NCBI RefSeq assembly: GCF_004564275.1
Contig: NZ_SPDV01000029.1
Location: 1 to 64,000 of the forward strand
Direction: 5' to 3'
DNA from: Sphingomonas parva (ex Maeng et al. 2020)
Lineage (GTDB): Bacteria > Pseudomonadota > Alphaproteobacteria > Sphingomonadales > Sphingomonadaceae
Length of the DNA: 64,000 nt
Shown: positions 7,275-14,984 of the stretch, one piece after another
How positions within the stretch are numbered: position 1 is the first letter of the stretch
Layout of the letters: every line of letters starts with the position of its first letter
Notes under the pieces: generated by a model
What the model was told of the DNA's origin: nothing
Seen by the model: the letters and a program-made list of their open reading frames with translations, nothing else
Databases searched by the model: none
Made by a program: the position numbers and the translations under genes

Positions 7275-9176
7275 TCAGTGCCTGCCTTTCTGGGTCTCGT
7301 CCGACTGGCTTGCGGCGGCACCCGCGGCGGTCACCATCATGCCGGGGCCACTGCCCGGCGAGGCGCCGTCGATCGAGAAGACGTAGAGAGTTCCGCCGCG
7401 CGCGGGGAAGCCTGGCTGGTCAGCCGAGACCATCGCTGCGCCGCCGACGCCGGCGAATACGGCGACATACTGCCTGCCGTCGGGGCCGGTGTAGCTAATC
7501 GGCTGGCTGACGATCCCGGAGGAAAGTTTCTGCGACCACAGTACCTTTCCAGTCCAGGCGTCGACCGCGCGAAACCAGCCGTCGACGGTGCCGTAGAAGA
7601 CGACGTCGCCGGCGGTCGCAAGCGTGCCGCTCATGACCATGAACTTCTCGGGTATCTGCCAGAGCTTGCGCCCGTGCACCGGATCCCAGGCGATGAAACC
7701 GCCCCAATCGTCGCCCGAGGCCGGATACCGGACCATTTCCATCCCGTCATAGGGCGTGCCGGGGATGTAGGAGACCGCGTGGTCGGTGAGGTCCATGCAC
7801 AGGTTGAAGATGCCGGTGTAGACGAGGCCGGTGCGCGGGCTGAACGCGGGCGGCTGCCAGTCCTTGGTGCCGATGTCGGGCGGACAGACGCGCTGGAGCT
7901 TCTGGCCGATCTTCGGCTCCATCGCGGCCCTGACGATGGGCCGGCCGGTGCCGAGATCGATCCCGTCCGCCCAGTTCTGATAGGCATATTGCGCGGCGAC
8001 CAGCACCTCGCCGCTGTTCCTGTCGATCGTGTAGGCGAAGCCGTTGCGATCGAAGTGGACGGCGACGTCCCGGCGTACGCCCTTCCACGGGATGTTCAGC
8101 AGCATGTGCTCGTTGACGCCGTCATAGTCCCACTGGTCGTGCGGCGTGTATTGATAGGCCCACTTTGCCATGCCCGTATCAGCGTCACGGGCGAAGACGG
8201 CGCTCGTCCACAGATTGTCGCCGGGGCGCTGGTCGGGCACCCTCGGTCCTGGATTGCTGGTTCCGTAGAACACGAGGTTCGTCTTCGGATCGTACGACAC
8301 GAAGCCCCAGGTCGCGGCCGCGCCGGTCTTCCACATCCCGGCCGGCCAGGTCTTCACGCCGAGATCCTTGCCCCGCATCCACGGGTAGTAAGGGCGGAAA
8401 TCGGGACCGATGCGCGTCATCGTATCGGGACCGATCCCATAGGCCCGCCACAGGAGCTTGCCGGTTGCGACATCGAGCGCGGCAAGCCAGCCGCTGACCC
8501 CCATCTCGCCACCCGAATTGCCGACCAGAACCTTGTCGCCGGCGACGAAGGCCGCCATCGTCATCGTGACGCCCTTCTCGACGTCGGCGAGCTTGGTTCT
8601 CCAGACCTCCTTGCCGGTCTCCGCGTCGAGCGCGATGGTGTGCGCGTCGAGCAGGTTGTAGATCAGCTTGCCGTCCGCATAGGCCCAGCCGCGAAGCACT
8701 GCGTCGCAGCACGCTTTGCCGAGCGCGATCGGCGAGGTCTTCGGATCATAGGTCCACTTGATCGGTGCGCCAGGCTTCGAGAGATCGAGCGCGTAGGCCA
8801 CGTTGGGATAGGGGGAGACGACATACATCGTGTCGCCCACCACCAGGGGCGGTCCCTCGTGCCCGTAGAGAGTGCCGTCGGAGAAGGTCCATGCCACCTT
8901 GAGGCGCGCGACGTTTGATCGATCAACCTGCCTCAGCGGACTGTAACGGGTGTTCGCATAGTCCCTCGCCGGACTCTTCCACTCGCCCGGAGGATCGTTC
9001 GGCGCGAAGTCCGCGGTCGCACCGGTGAGGGAGGTCGGCGGCGCCGCAGCGGCAGGCGCAGGATTGCTGTACGCGGTGTAGGCGGCATATCCGCCGATCA
9101 GCGGGAATATCGATCCGACAGCCGCCGCGACTATCAGGCCAGACCGACTTGTCGCATTTCCCGATGCAGATGCCAT
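7275..9176 (-). CDS. PQQ-dependent alcohol dehydrogenase, lanthanide-type
   Basis: This 633-residue eight-bladed propeller quinoprotein of the methanol/ethanol dehydrogenase family oxidises alcohols to aldehydes in the periplasm. The vicinal disulfide pair is Cys156-Cys157 (KACCDAV). Metal and cofactor ligands include Glu224 (SGGEMGV) and Asn308 (SNPGP). The catalytic Asp350 is in HDQWDYDGVNE, followed two residues later by Asp352, the marker of lanthanide-dependent (XoxF/PedH-like) enzymes. Tryptophan-dock motifs such as SGGFIAWDP-type repeats are visible. Instead of a cleavable signal it has a membrane helix near residues 12-35, so it is probably anchored. The start at 9176 has a ribosome site (AGAGG) about ten bases upstream. 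It is the first gene of the oxidase operon. Substrate is unknown. Confidence 0.92.
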   Translation of the reverse strand: MASASGNATSRSGLIVAAAVGSIFPLIGGYAAYTAYSNPAPAAAAPPTSLTGATADFAPNDPPGEWKSPARDYANTRYSPLRQVDRSNVARLKVAWTFSDGTLYGHEGPPLVVGDTMYVVSPYPNVAYALDLSKPGAPIKWTYDPKTSPIALGKACCDAVLRGWAYADGKLIYNLLDAHTIALDAETGKEVWRTKLADVEKGVTMTMAAFVAGDKVLVGNSGGEMGVSGWLAALDVATGKLLWRAYGIGPDTMTRIGPDFRPYYPWMRGKDLGVKTWPAGMWKTGAAATWGFVSYDPKTNLVFYGTSNPGPRVPDQRPGDNLWTSAVFARDADTGMAKWAYQYTPHDQWDYDGVNEHMLLNIPWKGVRRDVAVHFDRNGFAYTIDRNSGEVLVAAQYAYQNWADGIDLGTGRPIVRAAMEPKIGQKLQRVCPPDIGTKDWQPPAFSPRTGLVYTGIFNLCMDLTDHAVSYIPGTPYDGMEMVRYPASGDDWGGFIAWDPVHGRKLWQIPEKFMVMSGTLATAGDVVFYGTVDGWFRAVDAWTGKVLWSQKLSSGIVSQPISYTGPDGRQYVAVFAGVGGAAMVSADQPGFPARGGTLYVFSIDGASPGSGPGMMVTAAGAAASQSDETQKGRH

Positions 9177-9261
9177 GCGCCCGCCTCTTCGAACAAGTTC
9201 GACAAAGATGAGCAGAAGCAATATTCTACATGATCAAGTCGTTCAATTGGCGGCAAAAGAA

Positions 9262-9275
9262 TTGACCATCGTCAA
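9262..9275. promoter_or_regulatory. FNR/ANR-type site upstream of the oxidase operon
   Basis: TTGAC-CATC-GTCAA is a perfect dyad centred 92 bp upstream of the PQQ dehydrogenase start. Placed at -41.5, it predicts transcription from about 9227 on the minus strand with a leader of about 50 nt, the usual class II arrangement. It suggests that the alcohol dehydrogenase-oxidase operon is switched by oxygen, redox state or nitric oxide. Confidence 0.65.
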
Positions 9276-9821
9276 GTTGAACCGCTGTTGATGACAAGGA
9301 ACAGTCAAGCGACGACATGCTCGCCCGAGAGATCAACATCAGCAAAGGATGAAGGTAGCTAGCTTTCTGTCGCGACACCTCCGCTGGCCTGCTGGAGTGC
9401 CGGCGCACCTAGGCCGAAACCGGTCGGCACACCATGTCTTGAGTCACCGTACCGCCTTTTCCCCCGACGCATACCGGAGCGCCGCCTCTCAGCGTCCGAC
9501 GTCCAGCGGACGTTCTCGCAGGGGAGATCGCGCCCGGGCTCGTTGCGGAGATGGTGAGGACTGGACGGACCGTGGCGCGCCTCGACGGCGTGCTCCGTCG
9601 CGCCCGCCCGGGCATGCCGACAAGAGGATGCCGGGCACCTGCCAAGGGACCTCCGCTTCGGCTCATACCCAACCTTCGTCATCCCCGGCCCGCTCCCGTC
9701 CCTGGCTGCTCGCGAACCACCAAAGCAGAAGGACCGGATGCCCGTTCCAAGACTTGTCCGCGGTCAAGAACTGCTCGCCACGCCGCCGCATCCGGCGCGA
9801 GCAGGATCCGGTCAGGAGCGG
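9276..9821. other. gap without a convincing gene
   Basis: About 550 bp separate the oxidase operon promoter from the regulator gene. Open frames exist on both strands but read as arginine/serine/proline-rich sequence without ribosome sites or motifs. One half-degenerate FNR-like dyad (TTGTC-CGCG-GTCAA, 9754-9767) is present. I see nothing else I can support. Confidence 0.4.
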
Positions 9822-10631
9822 TTAGAAGGCGTGGACGCCAAGCTTCGCTTCGTCCCGGTCCGGGTAAGGATCAGGACCGCAGAACGCGTCTATCCGCGCC
9901 CGGTCCCGAACGATGATCCGGCTGCCCCGGACGTGCAGGCCATTCTCGGCAAGCAGCTGAAGCGTCCGCGACAGGGTTTCCGCCGTCATTCCGACCCGCG
10001 CCGCCAGATGGCGCTTCGGCACCGGCAGCTCGCCACTCTCGCTGAAAGGTCCTTCGTCCACCAGCCTCAGCAGAAAGGCCGCGAGCCGCTGGGGCGCGGA
10101 ACGGCATTTGAGGTCCAAGATGTGCCTGACCGCCATCCGCCACTGGCCGCCGATCAACTGGATCATCCGCATGGCGAGATCGGGCGTGCGGAGCGCCTCC
10201 TCGTGCAGAACTCCAGCATCGAGCAGCAGGAGCCGCGCCGAGGTGAGCACGCGAGCCGAGGTCAGATAAGGTTCCTGGAAGAGTGCCGCGACCGGCACGA
10301 AGACGTCGCCGCCGTTGGCAAGCAGGACGCCGCACTCGCGGGGACCATCGACCCGCGAGAGCTCCACGATCCCGCTCAGCAGGACGTGCACGACCTTGCC
10401 CACCTCTCCTTGGTTGAAGAGGACGCTTCCCGGAGGGAAGCGCTTGACGCTCGCCTTGGAAAGGAGCCGGTCTGTTACGTCGGACGCGAGACCGGCGAAC
10501 AACGGAACTCTGGAGGCAATTTCCTTGTCGCCGTCCTTCATGCGTGCCCGCTCCAAAGCTCGCTGCCGCGGCTGACCTCCAAGCTCTACTCCGCTGAAAG
10601 AATGGTCCATAAAATCCTGAACAGTCAACAT
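9822..10631 (-). CDS. Crp/Fnr-family regulator with FNR-type DNA recognition
   Basis: This 269-residue regulator has a cyclic-nucleotide-binding-like sensor domain (about residues 40-150, with PPGSVLFNQGEVG and a long dimer helix). A winged helix-turn-helix follows (about 185-245). The recognition helix GMTAETLSR carries the Glu..Ser-Arg pattern that reads TTGA half-sites in FNR, ANR and DNR. There is no N-terminal cysteine cluster, so it is not a classical Fe-S oxygen sensor. DNR-like heme or nitric oxide sensing, or another ligand, is possible. The start at 10631 has a good ribosome site (GAGGTGACC); a second start at 10541 is possible, since the conserved domain begins after it. It is the best candidate to bind the FNR-type sites in this region. 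Confidence 0.88.
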   Translation of the reverse strand: MLTVQDFMDHSFSGVELGGQPRQRALERARMKDGDKEIASRVPLFAGLASDVTDRLLSKASVKRFPPGSVLFNQGEVGKVVHVLLSGIVELSRVDGPRECGVLLANGGDVFVPVAALFQEPYLTSARVLTSARLLLLDAGVLHEEALRTPDLAMRMIQLIGGQWRMAVRHILDLKCRSAPQRLAAFLLRLVDEGPFSESGELPVPKRHLAARVGMTAETLSRTLQLLAENGLHVRGSRIIVRDRARIDAFCGPDPYPDRDEAKLGVHAF

Positions 10632-10780
10632 TCTTGGTCACCTCATTTAGCACGCCCCTGGCCACCCGCGCTCTTGGCGCAGGCCTGCCCCGTCTGGAAA
10701 AGCCGGTTTCGTCCGCATGCTGCTCAAGCTCGACAAACATGAGAAAACTGAGTGAAATCAGAGCGGTCAGGTAGCGGGAC

Positions 10781-10794
10781 TTGATCATCCTCAA
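10781..10794. promoter_or_regulatory. near-match FNR-type site
   Basis: TTGAT-CATC-CTCAA differs from the consensus at one base. Centred 156 bp upstream of the regulator start on the minus strand, it could serve autoregulation. It is equally close to the plus-strand gene at 10912. One mismatch makes it a weak call. Confidence 0.3.
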
Positions 10795-10911
10795 TTCTTC
10801 CGAACCATGGAACTCGCTCCGGTCCCCCGCATTTGGCGGCTGCAACAGCTTTGCGTCCCGCCGGTGCGGCGGGCGGGGGGTGCCGACCACGTCGCGGCAA
10901 AGCGGCAGGGC

Positions 10912-11238
10912 ATGGCAGCAAGGAAGGCGGTGTCCGCAGTGGGCTCCAAAGCAGATCTGATCCAATGGCTGAGCCAGGAGCGCGAGCGCGTGCTTCGCGA
11001 GGTCGAGCGGTTCGCCACCGGCAAGTCCCAGTTGTGCAAGCAACGAAGCGGAGTCATGGTCGATGTAACCGGGGAGGCGCTGAAGGATCTTCGCCGCCGC
11101 AACAACGAGCTTGAACGAAAGCTTGAGGAGCTCGGCTCCCCCGTCGCTCCTGCCGACGCGCGCGCCAGCTCCCATGGGCCGAGAAGCAAGGCGTCTTCGC
11201 CGACCGCATCTGCGGGGCGGCGTCCCGGCGATCCCTGA
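10912..11238 (+). CDS. small coiled-coil protein of unknown function
   Basis: From the ATG at 10912 the frame encodes 108 residues. The central part looks like real protein: SKADLIQWLSQERERVLREV, then DVTGEALKDLRRRNNELE, a charged amphipathic helix with coiled-coil character. The tail is Ser/Pro/Gly-rich. The same frame opens at 10807 with less plausible sequence. No strong ribosome site is visible at 10912, and a competing minus-strand frame exists, so this is a moderate call. It lies next to the FNR-type regulator gene, in divergent orientation. Confidence 0.45.
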   Translation: MAARKAVSAVGSKADLIQWLSQERERVLREVERFATGKSQLCKQRSGVMVDVTGEALKDLRRRNNELERKLEELGSPVAPADARASSHGPRSKASSPTASAGRRPGDP

Positions 11239-11750
11239 GCAAACGACGCCTCTCGACAAGCCCAGCGAGAGCCGTGCTTTGAATGCTCCGCAATCGACTG
11301 AACTGAGCTGGACATGACGATTGTCCCGGTTCGCTCCCGCTCCCCATCTTGCCCCGTTTGAGCTTCATTGCTTGATTGCTCCGTGGAAGTCTGCGGAACG
11401 CCATCACGAGGAAAGGCCGGGCGGGGTCCCGGCGAAGAGAAGGCGCTAAGCAACGGGACCCGGCGGTGGTCGAAGCCGATCGATCCTCGGCCGCGGACGA
11501 CCGAGGATCGACCGGGCAGTCATCGGCACATCGTGCTCGTCGACCGCGCCGCGCCGCTACAATCCCCTTTCGGCAACGACGCCAAACCAACGACAGAGAG
11601 GCGGGTGCGGCCGCAAAACTTGTCTGACGTCAACTCGTGCAACCCGTGAAGACGTTCCACGTCTCTGACCGCGCCCGGCAGGTGGGACGCGCCGGTCGCT
11701 GCACCGGATGACGACCGCCCTCTACCGCCGAGGAGCCGAAAGAGTCCTCA
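11239..11750. other. gap with a strong hairpin
   Basis: No convincing gene is visible here. The main feature is an inverted repeat at 11480-11511, with 11-bp arms around CGATCCTCGG and CCGAGGATCG and a 10-nt loop. It could end transcription of the coiled-coil gene or of an RNA, but no T run follows. A half-degenerate FNR-like dyad (TTGTC-TGAC-GTCAA) lies at 11620-11633. Confidence 0.4.
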
Positions 11751-12488
11751 TCAGCGCGCAATAAGCAGCAACAGCGCGAAGCCTGCCGCGCCGGCAGCCA
11801 GAGCGCCGAAGCGGCTTTCCCGATCCTCCGGCAGTTCCTCTTTCAAGACGTTCAGCACGAGTCCCCCGGCAAGAAAGCCGAAGACGAGCGCGATCAGCAG
11901 GGGCGAAAGCGCGAAGCCTGTCCCGATCAGCCAGCCGAGCGGCGGCGCGGCAGCGAGCAGCCATCTCCCTGTCCTGTCATAGGCGTCGCCGTGATATTCC
12001 CGCAGCCCCTGGTCATTGACGACGAAGTGCAGACCGAGCGCGATCGCATAGATGACGAGCCCGCGGAGGTCCGCTTCCTCGCGATGGACGAGCAGATAGC
12101 CAATCAGGACGGAATAGACCGCGTAGGAGGAGAGATGGATCCAGAACACGCGCGGCGAGGAGCCGGGTTGCCCGACATCCCGATTCTTGCGCTTCGACTG
12201 ACGCACAAGGCGATCGAGGCCATAGAACACCACGAGCCCGAGAAGGGCCGCCAGATAGATGTGCGATTCGACGGCGAAGGCGTTGGCGCCGATGTGGCGC
12301 GCGCTCGCCTTCTGCCATTCCGCCAGTTCCGGCAGGAGGTGAACGAACACATAGGCAAGGGAAACCCCTCCAGCGAGAGACAGCCAGATGCTTCGCGGCG
12401 TACGTTGAAGGAAGCGCAGATCCTTGCCGACGATATGGACGAGCGCGAAGGCGGCAGCGATTATTCCAGTAAGGAGCAGGTTCGGCAT
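11751..12488 (-). CDS. ZIP-like integral membrane protein
   Basis: This 245-residue protein has about eight membrane helices. It distantly resembles ZIP metal transporters: VFVHLLPELAE in the second helix, LHFVVNDQGLRE in the fourth, and a C-terminal GGLVLNVLKEELPEDRES. The standard HEIPHE-type metal motif is not obvious, so transport of zinc or another metal is unproven. The start has a good ribosome site (GGAGGGTAC). A 20-bp perfect dyad containing TTGAG-CGAG-CTCAA lies about 85 bp upstream (12563-12582), at a distance suitable for class II activation. It may belong to the same regulon as its neighbours. Confidence 0.7.
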   Translation of the reverse strand: MPNLLLTGIIAAAFALVHIVGKDLRFLQRTPRSIWLSLAGGVSLAYVFVHLLPELAEWQKASARHIGANAFAVESHIYLAALLGLVVFYGLDRLVRQSKRKNRDVGQPGSSPRVFWIHLSSYAVYSVLIGYLLVHREEADLRGLVIYAIALGLHFVVNDQGLREYHGDAYDRTGRWLLAAAPPLGWLIGTGFALSPLLIALVFGFLAGGLVLNVLKEELPEDRESRFGALAAGAAGFALLLLIAR

Positions 12489-12562
12489 GTACCCTCCGTT
12501 TCCGGCAGCCGATGGCTTGCCGGGTGGTGATGTCCGGCGGAGAACCCCGGGACCGGTTTCGC

Positions 12563-12582
12563 CACTTGAGCGAGCTCAAGTG
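12563..12582. promoter_or_regulatory. 20-bp perfect dyad, FNR-like core
   Basis: CACTTGAGC-GA-GCTCAAGTG is a perfect inverted repeat. Its core TTGA-N6-TCAA has FNR spacing, but the half-sites end in G/C rather than the usual Y/R. It is centred 84 bp upstream of the ZIP-like gene and overlaps the last codons of the PRC-barrel gene. Confidence 0.45.
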
Positions 12583-12995
12583 GCACTCGCCTCTCGCGGC
12601 TCTCTAGAAGTCCCGTAGAAGCGCCGCAGGCGCGCCTCGTAGTCGCTGCCCCACGCGGGCGCAGTTCCATGCTCGTAGCTCGGTGCGCGGCAGAGTCTCC
12701 TGCGATCCACCTCCGCGGTGAACACCTGCCGGCGGACGTCGAACCGAAGCCACTCCCACGGGACTGGGTAGAAGCGTTCGCCGATGGGGAACAAGCCGCC
12801 GAGAGTGAGCACCGCGGCCCGGACGCAGCCGGTGCAAAGGTCGACCATCAGGTACCGAACACTACCAATCCTGGCTCCGCTCGCATCCAAGACGGCCACG
12901 GAGTCTATCGGGGCGCGCACGACGAGGCGTGAGTGCGGCGGCTTGCCCGGCAGGATCGACCCCTGCGCCTCCGCCCCGAGCACATGCCCGCTCAT
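12576..12995 (-). CDS. PRC-barrel domain protein
   Basis: This 139-residue protein has a PRC-barrel-like core (VAVLDASGARIGSVRYLMVD, then GERFYPVPWEWLRFD). It aligns well with the protein at 20910-21287, including the ending APSYE.G.....Y...R..YYG, so the two are paralogues. The two cysteines in DLCTGCVR are unusual for the fold and absent from the paralogue. PRC-barrels act in photosynthetic reaction centres and RNA processing, but small stand-alone versions are mostly uncharacterised stress proteins. ATG 12995 is chosen; a GTG at 13016 is also possible. No signal peptide, so cytoplasmic. Confidence 0.75.
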   Translation of the reverse strand: MSGHVLGAEAQGSILPGKPPHSRLVVRAPIDSVAVLDASGARIGSVRYLMVDLCTGCVRAAVLTLGGLFPIGERFYPVPWEWLRFDVRRQVFTAEVDRRRLCRAPSYEHGTAPAWGSDYEARLRRFYGTSREPREASAT

Positions 12996-13176
12996 CACGC
13001 GGCGCCGAACGCGCACCTGCGCTGCTCACCGCCTGTAGATGCAGCGCGAAGCAACGCGATCGCGTTCGTGAAGCAAACGAGATCCGTGGGCGGACTGGCC
13101 AAACGACGCGTGCCCGCGCCACCGGCCAGCTTTGACCTTCGAACGCTCGGAGAGGACGCGTGCATGCGCGCATCCT

Positions 13177-13806
13177 TCATTCTGCCGACTCCCGCGGCAT
13201 GCGCCAGGTCAGCCGCCAATAGCCTATGCCCTGCGCCAGGAGCATGATCCCGCCGATGACAGCGATCACCCCCACGATTGCGGCCAGGGAGAGCATCGTC
13301 CATTCGGGAGCAACCGCGAGAAGCACGAGCACCGCAAGAGCCGCGCAGATCGACAGGGCGCCATAGAGGATCAGCAGCAGCTCACCCCGGGTTTCCTTCC
13401 GGTGGCGAACCGCCGAAAGGATCTCGACTCCCCCGGTTGCGGCGCACCAGATCGCAATCAGTACCGCGCCGAGGACGCCGACGCTCACCATCGCGAGGAA
13501 GGGCGCCGCGAGGAAGGCCGCGCCCACGAGAACCCCGGCGACTCCCCGAAAGATCAGAGCGACTCGGCGGCTGCGGTGAGAACGGCCGGCGGCGAACAAG
13601 GCCATCATGCCGTCCGAAAGCGCGTAGACGGCAATGATGATCGTCATGCCGAACCAGGCGCGAAACGGGAATGCCACAGCGAGCAGACCAATCAGGACGG
13701 CGACGATGCCGCGGATCATGAACCACGATGGCTCGTGGGGCGCCGTCCATGACCCGAACTCATTTCCGACTGTGTGTTGCTCACCCAAGCTCGCCCTGCC
13801 CGTCAT
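13177..13806 (-). CDS. HdeD-family membrane protein
   Basis: The 209-residue product has six membrane helices and matches the HdeD/DUF308 family, named for an acid-resistance membrane protein of enterobacteria. The conserved pattern of paired helices is visible (WFMIRGIVAVLIGLLAVAFP and LIFRGVAGVLVGAAFLAAP repeat the same motif R.I/V.VL.G). It sits in the inner membrane; the biochemical role is unknown. A strong ribosome site (AAGGAGGCGATCA) marks the start at 13806. Upstream lie a near-match FNR site (13863-13876) and a perfect one (13960-13973), so low-oxygen control is plausible. Confidence 0.88.
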   Translation of the reverse strand: MTGRASLGEQHTVGNEFGSWTAPHEPSWFMIRGIVAVLIGLLAVAFPFRAWFGMTIIIAVYALSDGMMALFAAGRSHRSRRVALIFRGVAGVLVGAAFLAAPFLAMVSVGVLGAVLIAIWCAATGGVEILSAVRHRKETRGELLLILYGALSICAALAVLVLLAVAPEWTMLSLAAIVGVIAVIGGIMLLAQGIGYWRLTWRMPRESAE

Positions 13807-13862
13807 TGATCGCCTCCTTTTCCGACGATTGCACGCGTAAGAGGGGCCCTGCGTTCCGATGA

Positions 13863-13876
13863 TTGAGGTTCGTCAA
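13863..13876. promoter_or_regulatory. near-match FNR-type site
   Basis: TTGAG-GTTC-GTCAA differs from consensus at one base. Its centre is 63 bp upstream of the hdeD-like start, so at -41.5 it would give a leader of about 22 nt covering the ribosome site. Together with the perfect site 97 bp away it forms a pair in the divergent promoter. Confidence 0.4.
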
Positions 13877-13959
13877 GGCCGCTGCCCCATCGTGGACGGA
13901 AGCCGGCACGACGATGACCGGCGGCGCGCTGCGGACGCCAGAGGCGGCGCCGCGCACCT

Positions 13960-13973
13960 TGATCACCGTCAAT
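13960..13973. promoter_or_regulatory. FNR/ANR-type site in a divergent promoter
   Basis: TTGAT-CACC-GTCAA is a perfect dyad in the 320-bp space between the hdeD-like gene (minus) and the small gene at 14126 (plus). It could serve either gene. Nothing else with support lies in this space. Confidence 0.55.
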
Positions 13974-14125
13974 TCGCGGCACGATCTGCGTGGCGCGGAG
14001 TCACGCTCGAGAGAGGTTCGAAGTTCCTGCGGAGCAGGCTGTGGCCCGCCTCGCCGATGCGCCGGCGGCGCGCCGGAAAGATGGTATCGCCGCCGCGGGC
14101 CAGGGCGGCGGGAATGGAGGATCGG

Positions 14126-14425
14126 ATGACTCCCACCGAAGCCCGCGAACGCCACGAGTGCCTCAGCTTCCTGGGGCTGCGCGCCCATGCGACGTCTTCC
14201 GCGCTGGTGCAGCTTCGCCAGGAGCTGGTCGCCGCTAACCTGCTCGACGCAGCAGCAATGGCCCGCATAAAGGAAGCGATCTGCGGCGAGATCAGCGTCT
14301 CCACGCCCCATGTCCACGCGCCGGCAGAGTTCGAGGCCTCGATCAGGAACCGTCTCGACACGATCTTCATAGGCGCCCAGGATCGGGGCACCGCTTGCCC
14401 CCTCGCCGGGCGGAATCCTGGATGA
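14126..14425 (+). CDS. small protein of unknown function
   Basis: A 99-residue frame with a strong ribosome site (GGAGGATCGG). The product is mostly helical: HECLSFLGLRAHATSSALVQ, then QELVAANLLDAAAMARIKEA and EFEASIRNRLDTIF. I do not recognise a family and see no signal peptide or membrane segment, so it is probably cytoplasmic. A perfect FNR-type site lies 160 bp upstream. The frame also opens further upstream (13859), but the ribosome site favours 14126. Confidence 0.65.
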   Translation: MTPTEARERHECLSFLGLRAHATSSALVQLRQELVAANLLDAAAMARIKEAICGEISVSTPHVHAPAEFEASIRNRLDTIFIGAQDRGTACPLAGRNPG

Positions 14426-14508
14426 GGAGAAAGCGTGTTAGGCACGGACGCCCGGCGCGCGGAAACGGTGGCTAGTTCCAGGGGCGGCCGCAAAGACCTC
14501 GGACTCGA

Positions 14509-14979
14509 TCAGTCAGGTCCCTCCCCCGGGTCGTATTTGTCGATGAACGGACCGCTGATCAGCAGCAGCAGCAGGACCGTGACGCCGAGCGCCACGGCAA
14601 TAGCGAGAAACCCTGCGCCGGCGAGGGTCCCGATCGCTCCCGCCGCCCACACGGAAGCCGCCGAACCCGCTCCCTTTACGTAACGGCCCTCGCGGAACAT
14701 CGCTGCGCCGCCCAGAAATCCGATGCCGGTGATGACCCCCTCGAATATTCGGGTTGGATCGACCCGCACCTGCGGATCGGTCGCGCGCTCGCCGAGCTCA
14801 ATGCCCGCGAAGGCGAGTGCGCAAGCTGCGAGAGAGATGATGACGAATGGCCGAAAGTCGATCGGCTTCGACCGGAAGTAGCGTTCGAGCCCAATCAAAA
14901 GGGGCAGCAGGAAGGCGACTGCGAAGCGGAGCAAGGCTTCGTCCCAGCCGATCGAGATTGCGACGAACGTAGCGTCCAT
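14509..14979 (-). CDS. MgtC/SapB family membrane protein
   Basis: This 156-residue protein matches the membrane domain of the MgtC/SapB family, which in pathogens supports growth in low magnesium and modulates F-type ATP synthase. Landmarks are LLPLLIGLERYFRSKPI near residue 25, the conserved ITGIGFLGGAAMFREG near 83, and VKGAGSAASVWAAGAIG near 101. The C-terminal cytoplasmic domain of enterobacterial MgtC is absent, as in most environmental members. It follows the AI-2E exporter gene by 5 bp in the same direction. The ribosome site is weak. Confidence 0.88.
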   Translation of the reverse strand: MDATFVAISIGWDEALLRFAVAFLLPLLIGLERYFRSKPIDFRPFVIISLAACALAFAGIELGERATDPQVRVDPTRIFEGVITGIGFLGGAAMFREGRYVKGAGSAASVWAAGAIGTLAGAGFLAIAVALGVTVLLLLLISGPFIDKYDPGEGPD

Positions 14980-14984
14980 GTCGG

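Noticed and set aside
8921-8932. TTGATCGATCAA resembling an FNR site
   Set aside because: Half-sites are spaced by 2 bp instead of 4 and it lies inside the PQQ dehydrogenase coding region.
9754-9767. TTGTC-CGCG-GTCAA as an FNR site
   Set aside because: One half-site is broken and no gene start is placed suitably; mentioned only as a weak echo.
9349-9825. Open frames in the gap before the Crp/Fnr gene
   Set aside because: Arg/Ser/Pro-rich reading, no ribosome site and no recognisable motif on either strand.
10791-11453. A minus frame of 220 codons overlapping the coiled-coil gene
   Set aside because: Ser/Arg-rich content without structure; the plus frame has helical, charged sequence and is preferred, though not firmly.
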